From contig NZ_CAJGZJ010000005.1 in NCBI RefSeq assembly GCF_904846225.1, positions 62,001-126,000 on the forward strand: 64,000 bases of DNA. Reading direction: 5' to 3'. The DNA is from Psychrobacter immobilis. Lineage in GTDB: Bacteria; Pseudomonadota; Gammaproteobacteria; Pseudomonadales; Moraxellaceae. Position numbers and translations under genes: made by a program. Positions 35,839 to 45,036 of the stretch are shown here, one piece after another. The notes under the pieces were generated by a model. The model made no database searches, was not told the DNA's origin, and saw only the letters and a program-made list of their open reading frames with translations. Within the stretch, counting starts at the first letter, position 1. Every line of letters begins with the position of its first letter.

Positions 35839-35944
35839 ATGTGATATATGCCCATACTTTTACCATAAATCATAAATCACGGTCATAATCAGAACCAAGA
35901 GGCTTAACTCATAATAGATGTCTTACCACATCTAAGGATAAATC

Positions 35945-37087
35945 ATGCAGTCTACTCAATCGACCCAGTCAAATTTATCACCGCTAGTACCAGCCTATGA
36001 CAGTATTCTGGAGTTGGCACCTTATCAGACAGGAAAGCCTGTTGAAGAGTTGACGCGTGAGTATGGCATCTCAGATGTGGTAAAGCTTGCCAGTAATGAA
36101 AACCCGATGGGCTGCTCACCGCATGTGACGCTGGCAGTGACGGAGCAATTGGGTCAGCTGGCGCGTTATCCTGATGGTAACGGTTATTATCTGAAGCAAG
36201 CCTTGGCTGATTTTAATGATGTCAACGTCGATCAGATTACTTTGGGCAATGGCTCTGACGATTTGCTCGATATTTTGGCGCGTAGCTTTACCAGTGCTGA
36301 TGATGCGATTGTTTATAGTCAATATGCGTTTATTATTTATCCGATGTTGGCTAAAATGCAAGGCGCAACTGGTATAGAAGTGCCTGCTCATCGCTTTGGG
36401 CATGATCTAAAAGCAATGAGTCAGGCAGTTCAAGATAACCCAAACACTAAGATGGTGTTTATTGCCAATCCTAATAATCCAACTGGTACGCAGCTTGAGC
36501 ATGAAGCGATGCGTGAATTTGTGGCCAGCGTGCCACGCTCAGTATTGGTGGTATTAGATGAAGCTTATATCGAATACAGCCCTGGAAGTAATAACCGAGC
36601 GCTGTTGGATGAATTTGACAATGTGGTCATCGTACGTACTTTTTCGAAAGCCTATGGGTTAGCTGGTCTACGTGTTGGTTATGCGTTAAGTTCGGTAGCA
36701 GTGGCGGATCTATTAAATCGCATTCGTCAGCCATTTAATGTTAGCCGTATTGGTCTAGCGGCTGCCGCTGCTGCACTTGCCGATCAGGAATTTATCGAAA
36801 AAACTCGACTGATGAATGACGAGCAAATGCGCTGGTTAGAAAAACAGTTTGATGCGCTAGGGTTGGGGTTTGTTAAGTCTCATGCCAACTTTATTATGGT
36901 AGAGGTGAAGGTTGAGATGGAGGACATCACGGCTGCTGTGATTCATCACTCATTATTGAAACAAGGCGTTATCATCCGCCCATTGACCGTTTATGGTCTG
37001 CCTAACTGGCTGCGTATCACGGTAGGATTGGCAGAGGATAATTTACGCCTCATTGATACCTTGCGCTCTATCTTGACCGAAGATTGA
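35945..37087 (+). CDS. hisC: Histidinol-phosphate / aromatic aminotransferase
   Basis: A 380-residue class I/II PLP aminotransferase. SNENPMGCSP is the substrate-site start, IFIANPNNPTGT-like VFIANPNNPTGT the PLP-binding strand, LDEAYIEY the Asp-x3-Tyr motif, and RTFSKAYGLAGLRVGYA contains the PLP lysine. The sequence fits HisC, and HisC proteins in pheA-tyrA/aroA operons often act on prephenate or aromatic keto acids as well. It lies 106 bases after pheA and 133 before tyrA-aroA. Confidence 0.93.
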   Translation: MQSTQSTQSNLSPLVPAYDSILELAPYQTGKPVEELTREYGISDVVKLASNENPMGCSPHVTLAVTEQLGQLARYPDGNGYYLKQALADFNDVNVDQITLGNGSDDLLDILARSFTSADDAIVYSQYAFIIYPMLAKMQGATGIEVPAHRFGHDLKAMSQAVQDNPNTKMVFIANPNNPTGTQLEHEAMREFVASVPRSVLVVLDEAYIEYSPGSNNRALLDEFDNVVIVRTFSKAYGLAGLRVGYALSSVAVADLLNRIRQPFNVSRIGLAAAAAALADQEFIEKTRLMNDEQMRWLEKQFDALGLGFVKSHANFIMVEVKVEMEDITAAVIHHSLLKQGVIIRPLTVYGLPNWLRITVGLAEDNLRLIDTLRSILTED

Positions 37088-37164
37088 TAAGATCATTAGA
37101 TTTCTTTTAGGCAAGATATTTTTTAAAGAGATGAGCCAATCAATCCGCCACTAAATTTTATGAC

Positions 37165-37201
37165 ACGAACGTTGGATTACTTTATCTAAACTGACGTTCG
37201 T
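37165..37201 (+). promoter_or_regulatory. Inverted repeat before tyrA-aroA
   Basis: ACGAACGT at 37165-37172 and ACGTTCGT at 37194-37201, perfect over eight bases with a 21-base spacer, ending 19 bases before the GTG start. It may be a leader hairpin or a dyad operator; no known regulator site is recognised. Confidence 0.5.
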
Positions 37202-37220
37202 TTGTACAACGAGAAAAGCC

Positions 37221-39557
37221 GTGAGTAGCCAGCAAAAACATCAAGAAAACAACAGTCAATCGTTTTTAAATACGCAATCGCCATTATTTCAACAAGTTTG
37301 TGTGATTGGACTTGGGTTAATCGGTGCAAGCCTTGCACAAGCCATTAAAGACAATGGATTGAGTCAGCGTTTGGTCGCAGTCGATAGGCATGCGCCAAGT
37401 ATAGAGGAAGCAATTAAACAAGGATTGCTGGATGCGGGTAGCTCAAGTCTGAGTGATGTGGTTGGTGGTAGTGATTTGATAGTCATTGCAGTACCAGTAC
37501 AGGCAGTACGAGCAGTGTTTGTTGATATTAAACAGGCGATGGATGACGGACGGCTTGCGACTGATTGCATTATTACCGATGTCTGTAGCACCAAGGTCAA
37601 TATTATTGATGCTGCCAAAGCCATTTTTACTGATTTACCTGTGGGTCTAGTCCCTGCGCATCCGATTGCTGGTGCTGAAAATTCAGGGTATCATGCTCGC
37701 CGTGCTAATTTGTTTGTCAATCATAGCGTCATTATTTGTGAACTACCAACGACCAATGGTTTAGCTATCGCAAAGCTGCGCTTGTTATGGGAGGCGGTGG
37801 GTGCAAAAGCGATGCCGATGGACGCATATCACCACGATGCCATATTGGCACATACCAGTCATTTACCGCACTTGCTGGCCTTTAATTTGGTTGAGCAACT
37901 GGCGAGCCATGATGATAATTTGGATATGTTTCGTTATGCCGCTGGTGGTTTTCGTGACTTTACACGCATCGCCGCCAGTGACCCTAAAATGTGGCACGAT
38001 ATATTTTTTGCCAACCAAAGCGCGATTGTTAGCGCTCTCGATGAGTATGGTGTCTATTTACAGACCATGCGCCAGCTTATCGTTGATAAAGATTCAACCG
38101 CCCTGATGGGACTTTTGGGCCGCGCGCAAGCCGCACGGCGACATTTTGGCCATATGTTAGCCAGCACCCCTTATACGGATACTTCTGCCATGTCAGCTTC
38201 TTATATTATTACGCCTAGCAATACCGTTTCTGGCACGATTACCATTCCTGGTGACAAGTCCATTTCTCACCGTAGTATTATGCTTGGTAGTCTTGCCACA
38301 GGCATCACGCATGTGACTGGATTTTTGGAAGGAGAAGATGCGCTTGCGACGTTGCAAGCGTTTCGTGATATGGGCGTGACCATTGAAGGACCTGATAATG
38401 GCAATTTAACCATTCATGGGGTCGGTATGAATGGCTTAAAACCAAGCAAAACGCCTCTATATATGGGTAATTCGGGCACCAGTATGCGCTTGCTGGCAGG
38501 TATATTGGCCGCACAACCATTTGATAGCGTGATGCTGGGCGATACCAGTCTGAATAAACGTCCGATGGAGCGTGTGGCAGCACCGCTACGTGGGATGGGT
38601 GCTATCATTCAAAGTACGGGGCATAGTGGTACAGCGCCACTCAGTATCACTGGTCGAGACACGGTCGGCAAACCATTACAAGGCATAGATTACGAGCTGC
38701 CAGTCGCTTCTGCACAGATTAAGTCATGCTTGCTGCTAGCAGGTTTATGGGCGCAAGGTACAACGAAGATTACCCAACCAGAAGTCAGCCGTGATCATAC
38801 TGAGCGTATGTTGTCAGCCTTTGGTTATCCAGTCACCGTCGATGGTAATCGCATCAGTGTGGAAGGTGGCGGTACATTAACAGGTGGCGATATCGCCGTA
38901 CCTGCTGATATCTCTTCAGCGGCCTTTTTTATGGTGGCTGCTGCCATTAGCCAAGATAGTGAATTGACCTTAACGCAAGTGGGTATCAACCCTACACGTA
39001 CGGGCATTATTGATATTTTAAAATTAATGCAAGCCGATATCCGCTTAAGTAATGAGACCTATGTGGGCGGCGAACCAGTTGCAGATATTACGATTCGCAG
39101 CTCAAACTTAGTCGGCATAGATATACCCGAGCATCTCGTACCACTAGCGATTGATGAATTCCCAGTGTTATTTATCGCTGCCAGCTGTGCGCAAGGTCGT
39201 ACCGTATTGACTGGGGCAAAAGAGCTGCGGGTCAAAGAATCTGACCGTATTGCAGTCATGGCCGAGGGTTTACAAACGCTTGGCATTGATTGTACGGTGA
39301 CCGACGATGGTCTGATTATTGAAGGGAAGGGCGTTGAAGGTAATGGCATAAATAACAGCCAACCTATCTTTGGCGGTGGTCAGATTACCTCACATCATGA
39401 TCATCGAATTGCCATGAGTTTTGCGGTTGCCAGCTTACGTGCATCAAAGCAAATCATTATCGAAGGGGTTGAAACGGTCAATACCAGCTTCCCGGGATTT
39501 GCAGAACTTGCCAATCAAATTGGTATGTCTATTCAAGTTGATAGTACTAGCACTTAA
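37221..39557 (+). CDS. tyrA-aroA: Fused prephenate dehydrogenase - EPSP synthase
   Basis: A 778-residue fusion. Residues 25-300 are a TyrA dehydrogenase (VIGLGLIGASLAQAI Rossmann motif; VPAHPIAGAENSGYH; HTSHLPHLLAFNL). From about residue 328 a complete AroA (EPSP synthase) begins: ITIPGDKSISHRSIML, GNSGTSMRLLAG, RPMERVAAPLRGMGA and FGGGQITSHHDHRIAMSF. One enzyme makes the shikimate-pathway intermediate EPSP, the other turns prephenate toward tyrosine; this fusion is known from Pseudomonas and Acinetobacter relatives. The start is GTG. With pheA and hisC it forms an aromatic amino acid operon. Confidence 0.96.
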   Translation: MSSQQKHQENNSQSFLNTQSPLFQQVCVIGLGLIGASLAQAIKDNGLSQRLVAVDRHAPSIEEAIKQGLLDAGSSSLSDVVGGSDLIVIAVPVQAVRAVFVDIKQAMDDGRLATDCIITDVCSTKVNIIDAAKAIFTDLPVGLVPAHPIAGAENSGYHARRANLFVNHSVIICELPTTNGLAIAKLRLLWEAVGAKAMPMDAYHHDAILAHTSHLPHLLAFNLVEQLASHDDNLDMFRYAAGGFRDFTRIAASDPKMWHDIFFANQSAIVSALDEYGVYLQTMRQLIVDKDSTALMGLLGRAQAARRHFGHMLASTPYTDTSAMSASYIITPSNTVSGTITIPGDKSISHRSIMLGSLATGITHVTGFLEGEDALATLQAFRDMGVTIEGPDNGNLTIHGVGMNGLKPSKTPLYMGNSGTSMRLLAGILAAQPFDSVMLGDTSLNKRPMERVAAPLRGMGAIIQSTGHSGTAPLSITGRDTVGKPLQGIDYELPVASAQIKSCLLLAGLWAQGTTKITQPEVSRDHTERMLSAFGYPVTVDGNRISVEGGGTLTGGDIAVPADISSAAFFMVAAAISQDSELTLTQVGINPTRTGIIDILKLMQADIRLSNETYVGGEPVADITIRSSNLVGIDIPEHLVPLAIDEFPVLFIAASCAQGRTVLTGAKELRVKESDRIAVMAEGLQTLGIDCTVTDDGLIIEGKGVEGNGINNSQPIFGGGQITSHHDHRIAMSFAVASLRASKQIIIEGVETVNTSFPGFAELANQIGMSIQVDSTST

Positions 39558-39815
39558 TGCTGTATCGTTTTTTCTGAATGCGCATGAGTCAGTAGACTTA
39601 TAAATAAGATTAACGCACTTATTTGCTAGGACACGCCCTAATCTTTAGGTAATTTTATTTCAAAACAGTGGTTATCGTTAGCAATGTGTAGATGTCTATT
39701 ATGGCATTTACGCATTGCTTTTTAACTTGTATTCTATCCGTAGTGACCCTGCGTGTTTGCCATTGTATTAATATAAAAATTAACAATAGGTGAGGACGCG
39801 CTTTGCTCTAAAAAG
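39558..39815. other. Intergenic region with repeat-end fragment
   Basis: 258 bases between tyrA-aroA and rarD. Its only recognisable element is CTAGGACACGCCCTAA at 39626-39641, which matches the right end of the dispersed repeats with a second CTAG at its left. A weaker GTGAGGACGCG lies at 39791. Confidence 0.55.
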
Positions 39816-39827
39816 ATGTACTTTATT

Positions 39828-40793
39828 ATGACTACCCAAAACGTCATCAAAAAATCTGTTGCCCCTATTAAAACGACCAGACGCGGTATTGTTACTGCGC
39901 TTATCGCTTTTTCTATCTGGGGCGCTTTCCCTTTATACTTTAAGCAATTGTCTGATTATAATGCCACCGAAATCATTGGTCATCGCATTGTTTGGACCTT
40001 TGCCTGCTTACTGGTCGTATTGGTAGTTACTAAGCGTTGGCAGTGGATATCGACGCTCAAGCAAAACCCGAAATGGATAGCCTATACCTTTATCTCTGGT
40101 GTTATCATTGCTATCAATTGGCTTACCTATGTGTGGGCGGTCAACAATGATCAGATTTTAGAAGCCAGTTTAGGGTATTTTATTGGACCACTCGTTGGCG
40201 TTGGGCTGTCGATGATTCTGTTTAAAGAGCGTTTGCGTACCTTGCAGTGGGTGGCGATTGGTTTTGCGTTATTGTCGGTCGTCATTCAAGTAGTTATGCT
40301 GGGTAGCTTGCCGTGGATATCATTGATATTAGCCTTTAGTTTTAGCACTTATGGCACCATTCAGCGGCAGACGCCTTTGACCGCAGTCGATGCGATGTTT
40401 GTTGAAACTGCCATGCTGTTGCCTATTTTTCTATGGTGGTTTTGGCAGTCTGATGTGGCCAGTAGCCATATCGGCTTTTGGTTCACGCCTTCTATTTGGC
40501 TATTAATGCTGGCAGGCCCCATTACTTTGATACCGTTATTGATGTTTAATAAATCTACTAAGTTAGTCGCTTATAGTATTCTTAGCTTTATGAATTATTT
40601 GACACCAACCTTTATTTTCTTCTTAGCTGTCTTTTATTATAAAGAGCCGTTTGATTTACATCGTTTAGCGGTATTTGGTCTGATTTGGTTAGGATTGTTG
40701 TTATTTAGCATTGATCTATGGCGACATCGTCCAAGTAAACAGTTAAAAGCGGCGCGCCTGCGTGAAGAATCATTATCATCAAACACGCCCTAG
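39828..40793 (+). CDS. rarD: RarD-type EamA transporter
   Basis: An inner-membrane protein of about 321 residues (start at the ATG at 39828; an ATG at 39816 is also possible and adds MYFI). Ten hydrophobic segments. The N-terminal FSIWGAFPLYFKQLSDYNATEIIGHRIVW and the following NWLTYVWAVNNDQILEASLGYFIGP are the RarD/YojE family signature, which distinguishes it from other EamA transporters. Function is not settled; the name comes from a chloramphenicol phenotype in one relative. The TAG stop (40791-40793) sits in a CACGCCCTAG end of the repeat family. Confidence 0.88.
   Translation: MTTQNVIKKSVAPIKTTRRGIVTALIAFSIWGAFPLYFKQLSDYNATEIIGHRIVWTFACLLVVLVVTKRWQWISTLKQNPKWIAYTFISGVIIAINWLTYVWAVNNDQILEASLGYFIGPLVGVGLSMILFKERLRTLQWVAIGFALLSVVIQVVMLGSLPWISLILAFSFSTYGTIQRQTPLTAVDAMFVETAMLLPIFLWWFWQSDVASSHIGFWFTPSIWLLMLAGPITLIPLLMFNKSTKLVAYSILSFMNYLTPTFIFFLAVFYYKEPFDLHRLAVFGLIWLGLLLFSIDLWRHRPSKQLKAARLREESLSSNTP
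40783..40793. repeat. Repeat-end fragment at rarD stop
   Basis: ACACGCCCTAG is identical to the right end of the CTAG-bordered elements. No body of an element adjoins it. It encodes the last residues and TAG stop of rarD. Confidence 0.55.
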
Positions 40794-40823
40794 TCAAAAA
40801 ATATAATTAACAAGGATGGAAGC

Positions 40824-41249
40824 ATGTTTCATACCCAATCTGACGTCGTATTTGTAAAAGGCTTAAAAGTAGAAGCAGTGATTGGCGTTTATGAGTGGGA
40901 GCGTGCTATTACTCAGCCACTACTCATTGATATCGCGCTTGAGACCGATATTAGCCGTGCCGCTGTGTCAGATGATGTCGAGGATGCAGTAAACTATAAA
41001 GCGGTCTGTGATGACGTGAACGAATGGTGTCAAGCCATTAAAGCAAAGCTGCTTGAGCATCTGGCGGGACAAATCGCTGATAAGCTACTCGCCAAATACG
41101 CCATCCACCAAGTGACGTTAAGTATTGCTAAGCCAACTGCTATTAAGCAAGCGGATGCGGTTGGTGTGCAAATCACGCGCCATGCCAAAGCTTTGTCTAA
41201 TGAGCCAGCTGTACATAGTACTGATAATAATCAAACCCACGATGTATAA
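40824..41249 (+). CDS. folB: Dihydroneopterin aldolase
   Basis: A 141-residue folate pathway enzyme that splits dihydroneopterin to hydroxymethyl-dihydropterin and glycolaldehyde. VFVKGLKVEAVIGVYEWERAITQPLLIDI is the family N-terminal block (catalytic Glu/Tyr), DAVNYKAVCDDV and LLEHLAGQIADKLL follow. The C-terminus carries about 22 extra residues (SNEPAVHSTDNNQTHDV). AAGGATGG lies before the ATG. The folK-like gene starts inside its last codons (8-base overlap). Confidence 0.94.
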   Translation: MFHTQSDVVFVKGLKVEAVIGVYEWERAITQPLLIDIALETDISRAAVSDDVEDAVNYKAVCDDVNEWCQAIKAKLLEHLAGQIADKLLAKYAIHQVTLSIAKPTAIKQADAVGVQITRHAKALSNEPAVHSTDNNQTHDV

Positions 41250-41763
41250 AGAGCTGGCTGATTTGAATTTTGATACTTTAGAAAAGCAGGCGCTCGAAGC
41301 GTTGCAGGCACAATCGGTAATGGCCGTACTATTGGCATTGGGGAGTAATTACCAAGCTGAAATATACCTACCAATCGTGCGAGCGTCTCTAGCGACCTTA
41401 GGTGAAATAAAGCTATCTACGGCCTTTCAAAATCCTGATTTTACAGCGACCTTTGAGCTGCCAAAACCTGACTATACTAATCAATGCGTCTATTTATCTC
41501 TGAAATCGTCCATGACATTGCAGCAGCTGCAGCAAACACTCAAACAGTTTGAATGTGATTGTCATAGGCAACGCTCAGCAGAACAGTCGATGCTTGTAAA
41601 GCAAGTCACAATGGACATCGATGTATTATTAGTTCATTTGGATATGAATCATAATAGCCTAAGCAATAAATCTGAATTCAAATGGATAATCATGGCAGAC
41701 CGTTATCCATTTAAACGCCATGAAAAAGCGGGGATTAAAGAGTTGGTAGCGAATGGTTTTTGA
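41242..41763 (+). CDS. Divergent HPPK (FolK)-like protein
   Basis: A 173-residue protein related to hydroxymethyl-dihydropterin pyrophosphokinase. I start it at the ATG at 41242, which overlaps the folB stop; an earlier in-frame start at 41125 lies fully inside folB. LALGSN (residues 31-36) is the HPPK N-terminal motif, and VTMDIDVLL (Asp125, Asp127) keeps the metal-binding D-x-D. The catalytic Arg that precedes it in classical enzymes (R-T-L-D-L-D) is Val here, and the P-H-P-R loop is replaced by MADRYPFKRHEKAG. It may be a degenerate or altered enzyme and the genuine FolK may lie elsewhere. Confidence 0.75.
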   Translation: MYKELADLNFDTLEKQALEALQAQSVMAVLLALGSNYQAEIYLPIVRASLATLGEIKLSTAFQNPDFTATFELPKPDYTNQCVYLSLKSSMTLQQLQQTLKQFECDCHRQRSAEQSMLVKQVTMDIDVLLVHLDMNHNSLSNKSEFKWIIMADRYPFKRHEKAGIKELVANGF

Positions 41764-41888
41764 ACGGCTGACTATTATTAAAATTGAAGAATTGATATCG
41801 ACAATACAAGCGATTGCTCATACTGATGTCTAAACAATGCGACTGACCTAAATAGAAATTAAATCAGTCATCATGAATCATTTAGGTG

Positions 41889-42404
41889 TTAAGAAGAGCA
41901 TGAGGCAGAGGTTATAGTCTGCCTAGGTAAGGGGAATACCTTGTCAAAAATAAGCGTAAATACGAAGGTGTAGACTAAGAAAAACACCAACAATGCAGCT
42001 TCCATTACAAAGGCTGTCCATAGCCCGACACCATACCATAGCATATATAACGGTAAGCAGATCAAGATTAGGCCGCCTTCAAATCCTAGGGCATGAAACG
42101 CTCGTAAGATAAGGGTACGGTCATTAATGTTGAAACGTTTTTCAGTATATTCAAAAGCTGAATTGTAGATAAAGTTCCAAATCACTGCTGCGCCTGAGAC
42201 CATAATCGCCAAAGGAAGAGATTGTAGTGCATCGCTACCGCTGAGCAGCATGAGAAGAAATGTAGATAATAGAATGGCCAGTATTTCAAAAACAGTCACG
42301 TAAACAATACGGCGTTTGATAGGGGTTAGTGTATTCAACCGGAACTCCAATGAGCCTTTTTGGCTTTTATAGATAACAAAAAGCCGGTCCGTCCCGGTTA
42401 ACAT
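41889..42404 (-). CDS. PACE-family efflux transporter
   Basis: An inner-membrane protein with four hydrophobic segments in two bacterial transmembrane pair (BTP) repeats. Repeat one: RIVYVTVFEILAILLSTFLL and AAVIWNFIYNSAFEYTEKRF. Repeat two: LRAFHALGFEGGLILICLPL and MEAALLVFFLVYTFVFTLIF. The W-N-x2-Y-N and R-x3-H/F-E motifs define the PACE (AceI) family, which exports chlorhexidine-like cationic biocides and polyamines. The ATG start at 42404 gives 171 residues; a TTG at 42350, with AAAAGG upstream, would give 153 residues, nearer the usual 140-150. Confidence 0.88.
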   Translation of the reverse strand: MLTGTDRLFVIYKSQKGSLEFRLNTLTPIKRRIVYVTVFEILAILLSTFLLMLLSGSDALQSLPLAIMVSGAAVIWNFIYNSAFEYTEKRFNINDRTLILRAFHALGFEGGLILICLPLYMLWYGVGLWTAFVMEAALLVFFLVYTFVFTLIFDKVFPLPRQTITSASCSS

Positions 42405-42520
42405 AAAAACAGATAAACATTAAAGCAGTACCACGGTTTCCGCCTGCACCACTATTATAACCAAATTTTTTGATAAATAAAAATGCAGTACACCGTAGTA
42501 TTTGTAAGCCAACGGTAATT

Positions 42521-43432
42521 TTATTTCAGTTTAGCATCGATCTCATCTACATCAGCACGACCAATGACGTCCAAATCCTCTAGACACAGTTTGTCGTACT
42601 CTTTTGTGCAAAATTCTGGATCAATTTGGCACATCGCAGCTTGTAGCTGATCCAGACGGTTCTCTGATTGCTGAATATGTTCGAGCATTTTAGCAAATGC
42701 TTCTGCGACAGGGTCTTGTGAAGACGGGTCGATACCATAGGCCTGAAAAGCCGTCGTGCGTGCTGCGTTAGACGAGGTGTTTTTAGACGGATTTTTATTT
42801 CTTGTCCCTGCTTGTGCCACTCTTTCTTGCTGCTTCGCATCCTGTACTTTGGTGGCGATGGGATTGCCTTTTTCATCATGATGATCTGAGATCATACGGG
42901 CTGCACTACCGACCATCGTAGCACCTGCTGGTACCGGTTTTACCACCACTGCATTTGAGCCTATTTTTGCGTTTTTACCGACCGTGAATGGCCCCAATAC
43001 TTTTGCTCCAGCACCAACCGTGACACCGTCTTCTAGCGTTGGGTGGCGTTTGCCATTATTCCAAGAGACACCGCCCAAAGTCACACCGTGATACAAGGTG
43101 ACGTCATTACCAATCTCAGCAGTTTCCCCAATGACGACGCCGACACCATGGTCAATAAAAAATCGTCTACCAATTTTGGCAGCAGGGTGAATCTCGATGC
43201 CAGTGATGATGCGTGAGCCGTATGAGACGACACGTGCTGCAAGTTTTTGTTCATTGTTCCAAAGACAATGTGCCCCGCGATGTAAGATAAGCGCGTGGAT
43301 GCCAGGGTAGGTCAAGATGACTTCCAGACTATTACGTGCCGCAGGATCGCGGTTGAATACTGCATCAATGTCTTCTTTTAGATCTTTTTTGATGCTGGCA
43401 AACGATTTGAACAATTTGGCTGGCAGTGACAT
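42521..43432 (-). CDS. cysE: Serine O-acetyltransferase
   Basis: A 303-residue enzyme that acetylates serine for cysteine synthesis. The N-terminal helical domain ([31 protein letters not shown]) is followed by a left-handed hexapeptide helix ([23 protein letters not shown], then [13 protein letters not shown]), with the catalytic His-Asp pair in FIDHGVG. Beyond [13 protein letters not shown] lies a C-terminal tail of about 110 residues, Gln/Asn/Asp rich and ending in a helical Cys-containing segment ([21 protein letters not shown]). Typical CysE proteins lack most of this tail. Monocistronic. Confidence 0.93.
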   Translation of the reverse strand: MSLPAKLFKSFASIKKDLKEDIDAVFNRDPAARNSLEVILTYPGIHALILHRGAHCLWNNEQKLAARVVSYGSRIITGIEIHPAAKIGRRFFIDHGVGVVIGETAEIGNDVTLYHGVTLGGVSWNNGKRHPTLEDGVTVGAGAKVLGPFTVGKNAKIGSNAVVVKPVPAGATMVGSAARMISDHHDEKGNPIATKVQDAKQQERVAQAGTRNKNPSKNTSSNAARTTAFQAYGIDPSSQDPVAEAFAKMLEHIQQSENRLDQLQAAMCQIDPEFCTKEYDKLCLEDLDVIGRADVDEIDAKLK

Positions 43433-43485
43433 ACAGTGTCCTATCTATTCATCGGTAAAATGTCTGTACTAAAAGTGGTGTTACG

Positions 43486-43529
43486 AGGGCATATCTTTAA
43501 TTCTAGCGATCATATCTAAATGGGCTAAA
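43486..43529. repeat. Decayed left half of repeat element upstream of cysE
   Basis: GAGGGCATATCTTTAATTC, then TAGCGATCATATCTAAATGGGCTAAA matches the left 44 bases of the full copies with several changes. It lies upstream of the cysE ATG on the minus strand, within its likely leader. Confidence 0.65.
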
Positions 43530-43720
43530 GCCGTCATATATGAATCAGTCGTCATTATATCTAATAATGATAAAATCTTATTTTCGCTCGGCTCTTTTTA
43601 GTTATATCAGCTTTACATCATAAAATATAGTGATGAATTATCATATCGAAGCTTGCTTATAAATAAATACTATTTGACTAGTATCCACTTTGTGCCCAGT
43701 TCTAGAATTAAAAAAGAGAC

Positions 43721-44584
43721 TTAGTCTTTGGAGAGCTTAGCAATTAAAGCGCTCAGTAACTGGTATTCTTTTTGGTCAAGTTGTATACGCGAGCCAAGTC
43801 TGGACAATCGCGATGGTAATGATTTTAAGTGTTCGCTATCTGCCAAACCACGCTGAACCATCAGCTCAGTTGTTCGCTTGGTCAGCTGTTGCAGCTGCTG
43901 TTGGGTAATGGCTGGCTCATCCCACTGCTGACGTATATGTATGTCTACGGTATTATCCTCTAGTTCACTGTTAGCCGTTTGAGCATGTGTCTGCGCGTAA
44001 GCAAAGATAAAGCTGGCGATTACTTGTACGGCTGAGGCGACATTTAATACAGGGTAAGCGGGATTGGCATCGATTTGAATATGATAATCTGCATAAGCCA
44101 GCTCTTCATTGGTCAAACCACGGTCTTCACGACCAAATAAGATAGCAATGTTTGGCTTGTTGGCTTGCTCATGATTGAGAGCATTTTCTGTATTTGATGC
44201 AGATTGGCTATCAATAAATTCTAGGATAATTTTGGCCGCTTGCGTGGGTGTGACCACAGGACGCGGTAAATGACGGCTGCGACTGCTTGCCGCAAACACC
44301 AGCTGACAATCCGCGATAGCAGATTCTAATGTTGGTGAGATGATGGCAGATGACAGCAGCTCACTACCGCCTGCCGCATGAGAAATACTGGATTCATCGA
44401 TTGGCAACTTAGGGTCAACGACGGTCAGACGTGATAGACCCATGGTATGCATCGCCCGTGCTGCCGAGCCAATATTGGCAGGCAAGGTCGTATTAACCAT
44501 GACCACTTGCACACAAGAAAGATAATCACTCACGGCATGGACTGATAATGCTGACGCTGTAGATGGTATAGGATTGTGACTCAT
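43721..44584 (-). CDS. trmJ: tRNA (cytidine/uridine-2'-O-)-methyltransferase TrmJ
   Basis: A 287-residue SPOUT-fold enzyme that methylates the ribose at tRNA position 32. VVMVNTTLPANIGSAARAMHTMGLSRLTVVDP is the N-terminal SAM-fold start, GREDRGLTNEEL the trefoil-knot motif, and YPVLNVASAVQVIASFIFAYA the final knot strand. The C-terminal 75 residues form a helical tail as in E. coli TrmJ. Its ATG overlaps the stop of the HPt gene by one base, so the two are co-transcribed. Confidence 0.93.
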   Translation of the reverse strand: MSHNPIPSTASALSVHAVSDYLSCVQVVMVNTTLPANIGSAARAMHTMGLSRLTVVDPKLPIDESSISHAAGGSELLSSAIISPTLESAIADCQLVFAASSRSRHLPRPVVTPTQAAKIILEFIDSQSASNTENALNHEQANKPNIAILFGREDRGLTNEELAYADYHIQIDANPAYPVLNVASAVQVIASFIFAYAQTHAQTANSELEDNTVDIHIRQQWDEPAITQQQLQQLTKRTTELMVQRGLADSEHLKSLPSRLSRLGSRIQLDQKEYQLLSALIAKLSKD

Positions 44585-44964
44585 TATTGCCCCAATCGTT
44601 GATTGATTGCTTGTTCAGCGCGTTTTAATGCGACGGCGATCTCTTCAATCAGACTGGCCTGCTCACTGATAAGACGTTCACGGCAGTGCTCTTGTAATTG
44701 TCTACAAAGACGAACCAGTTGCGTCGTTCCCAAGTTGGCACTTGCGCCTTTTAGAGCATGAGCAATCTCAAAGCCGTTGGCGTTGTCATTTTCTTGCTGA
44801 GCCACTCGCAGCGCGACCACTCGCTGCTGACTGTCAGTGATATAAACTTGTATCAAATCGGCAAAGTCTTCTTCTAATAAGTCACGCATGTCTTCAAACT
44901 GCTCGTTATTGATAATTTCTTCATCAGTTTGAACCATCAGTTGGTTATTGGGCTTTTCGTTCAT
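44584..44964 (-). CDS. Histidine phosphotransfer (HPt) domain protein
   Basis: A 126-residue four-helix phosphotransfer protein. The phosphorylated His sits in AHALKGASANLGTTQL; the surrounding A-H-x-L-K-G-x3-N-L-G is canonical. It has no kinase or receiver domain, so it must relay phosphate between partner proteins (for example a hybrid kinase of the BarA type), which are not visible here. Its coupling with trmJ is only by position (one-base overlap). Confidence 0.88.
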   Translation of the reverse strand: MNEKPNNQLMVQTDEEIINNEQFEDMRDLLEEDFADLIQVYITDSQQRVVALRVAQQENDNANGFEIAHALKGASANLGTTQLVRLCRQLQEHCRERLISEQASLIEEIAVALKRAEQAINQRLGQ

Positions 44965-45036
44965 GGTTTTATGTCCAGTTTTTAAAAGTTGAAGCCGATA
45001 AAATGACTATAGTATTTTTTATTTGTAAATAACAGG

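Noticed and set aside
41125..41241. Early start for the folK-like gene
   Set aside because: This part lies inside folB in another frame; the FolK motifs begin after 41242, where an ATG overlaps the folB stop.
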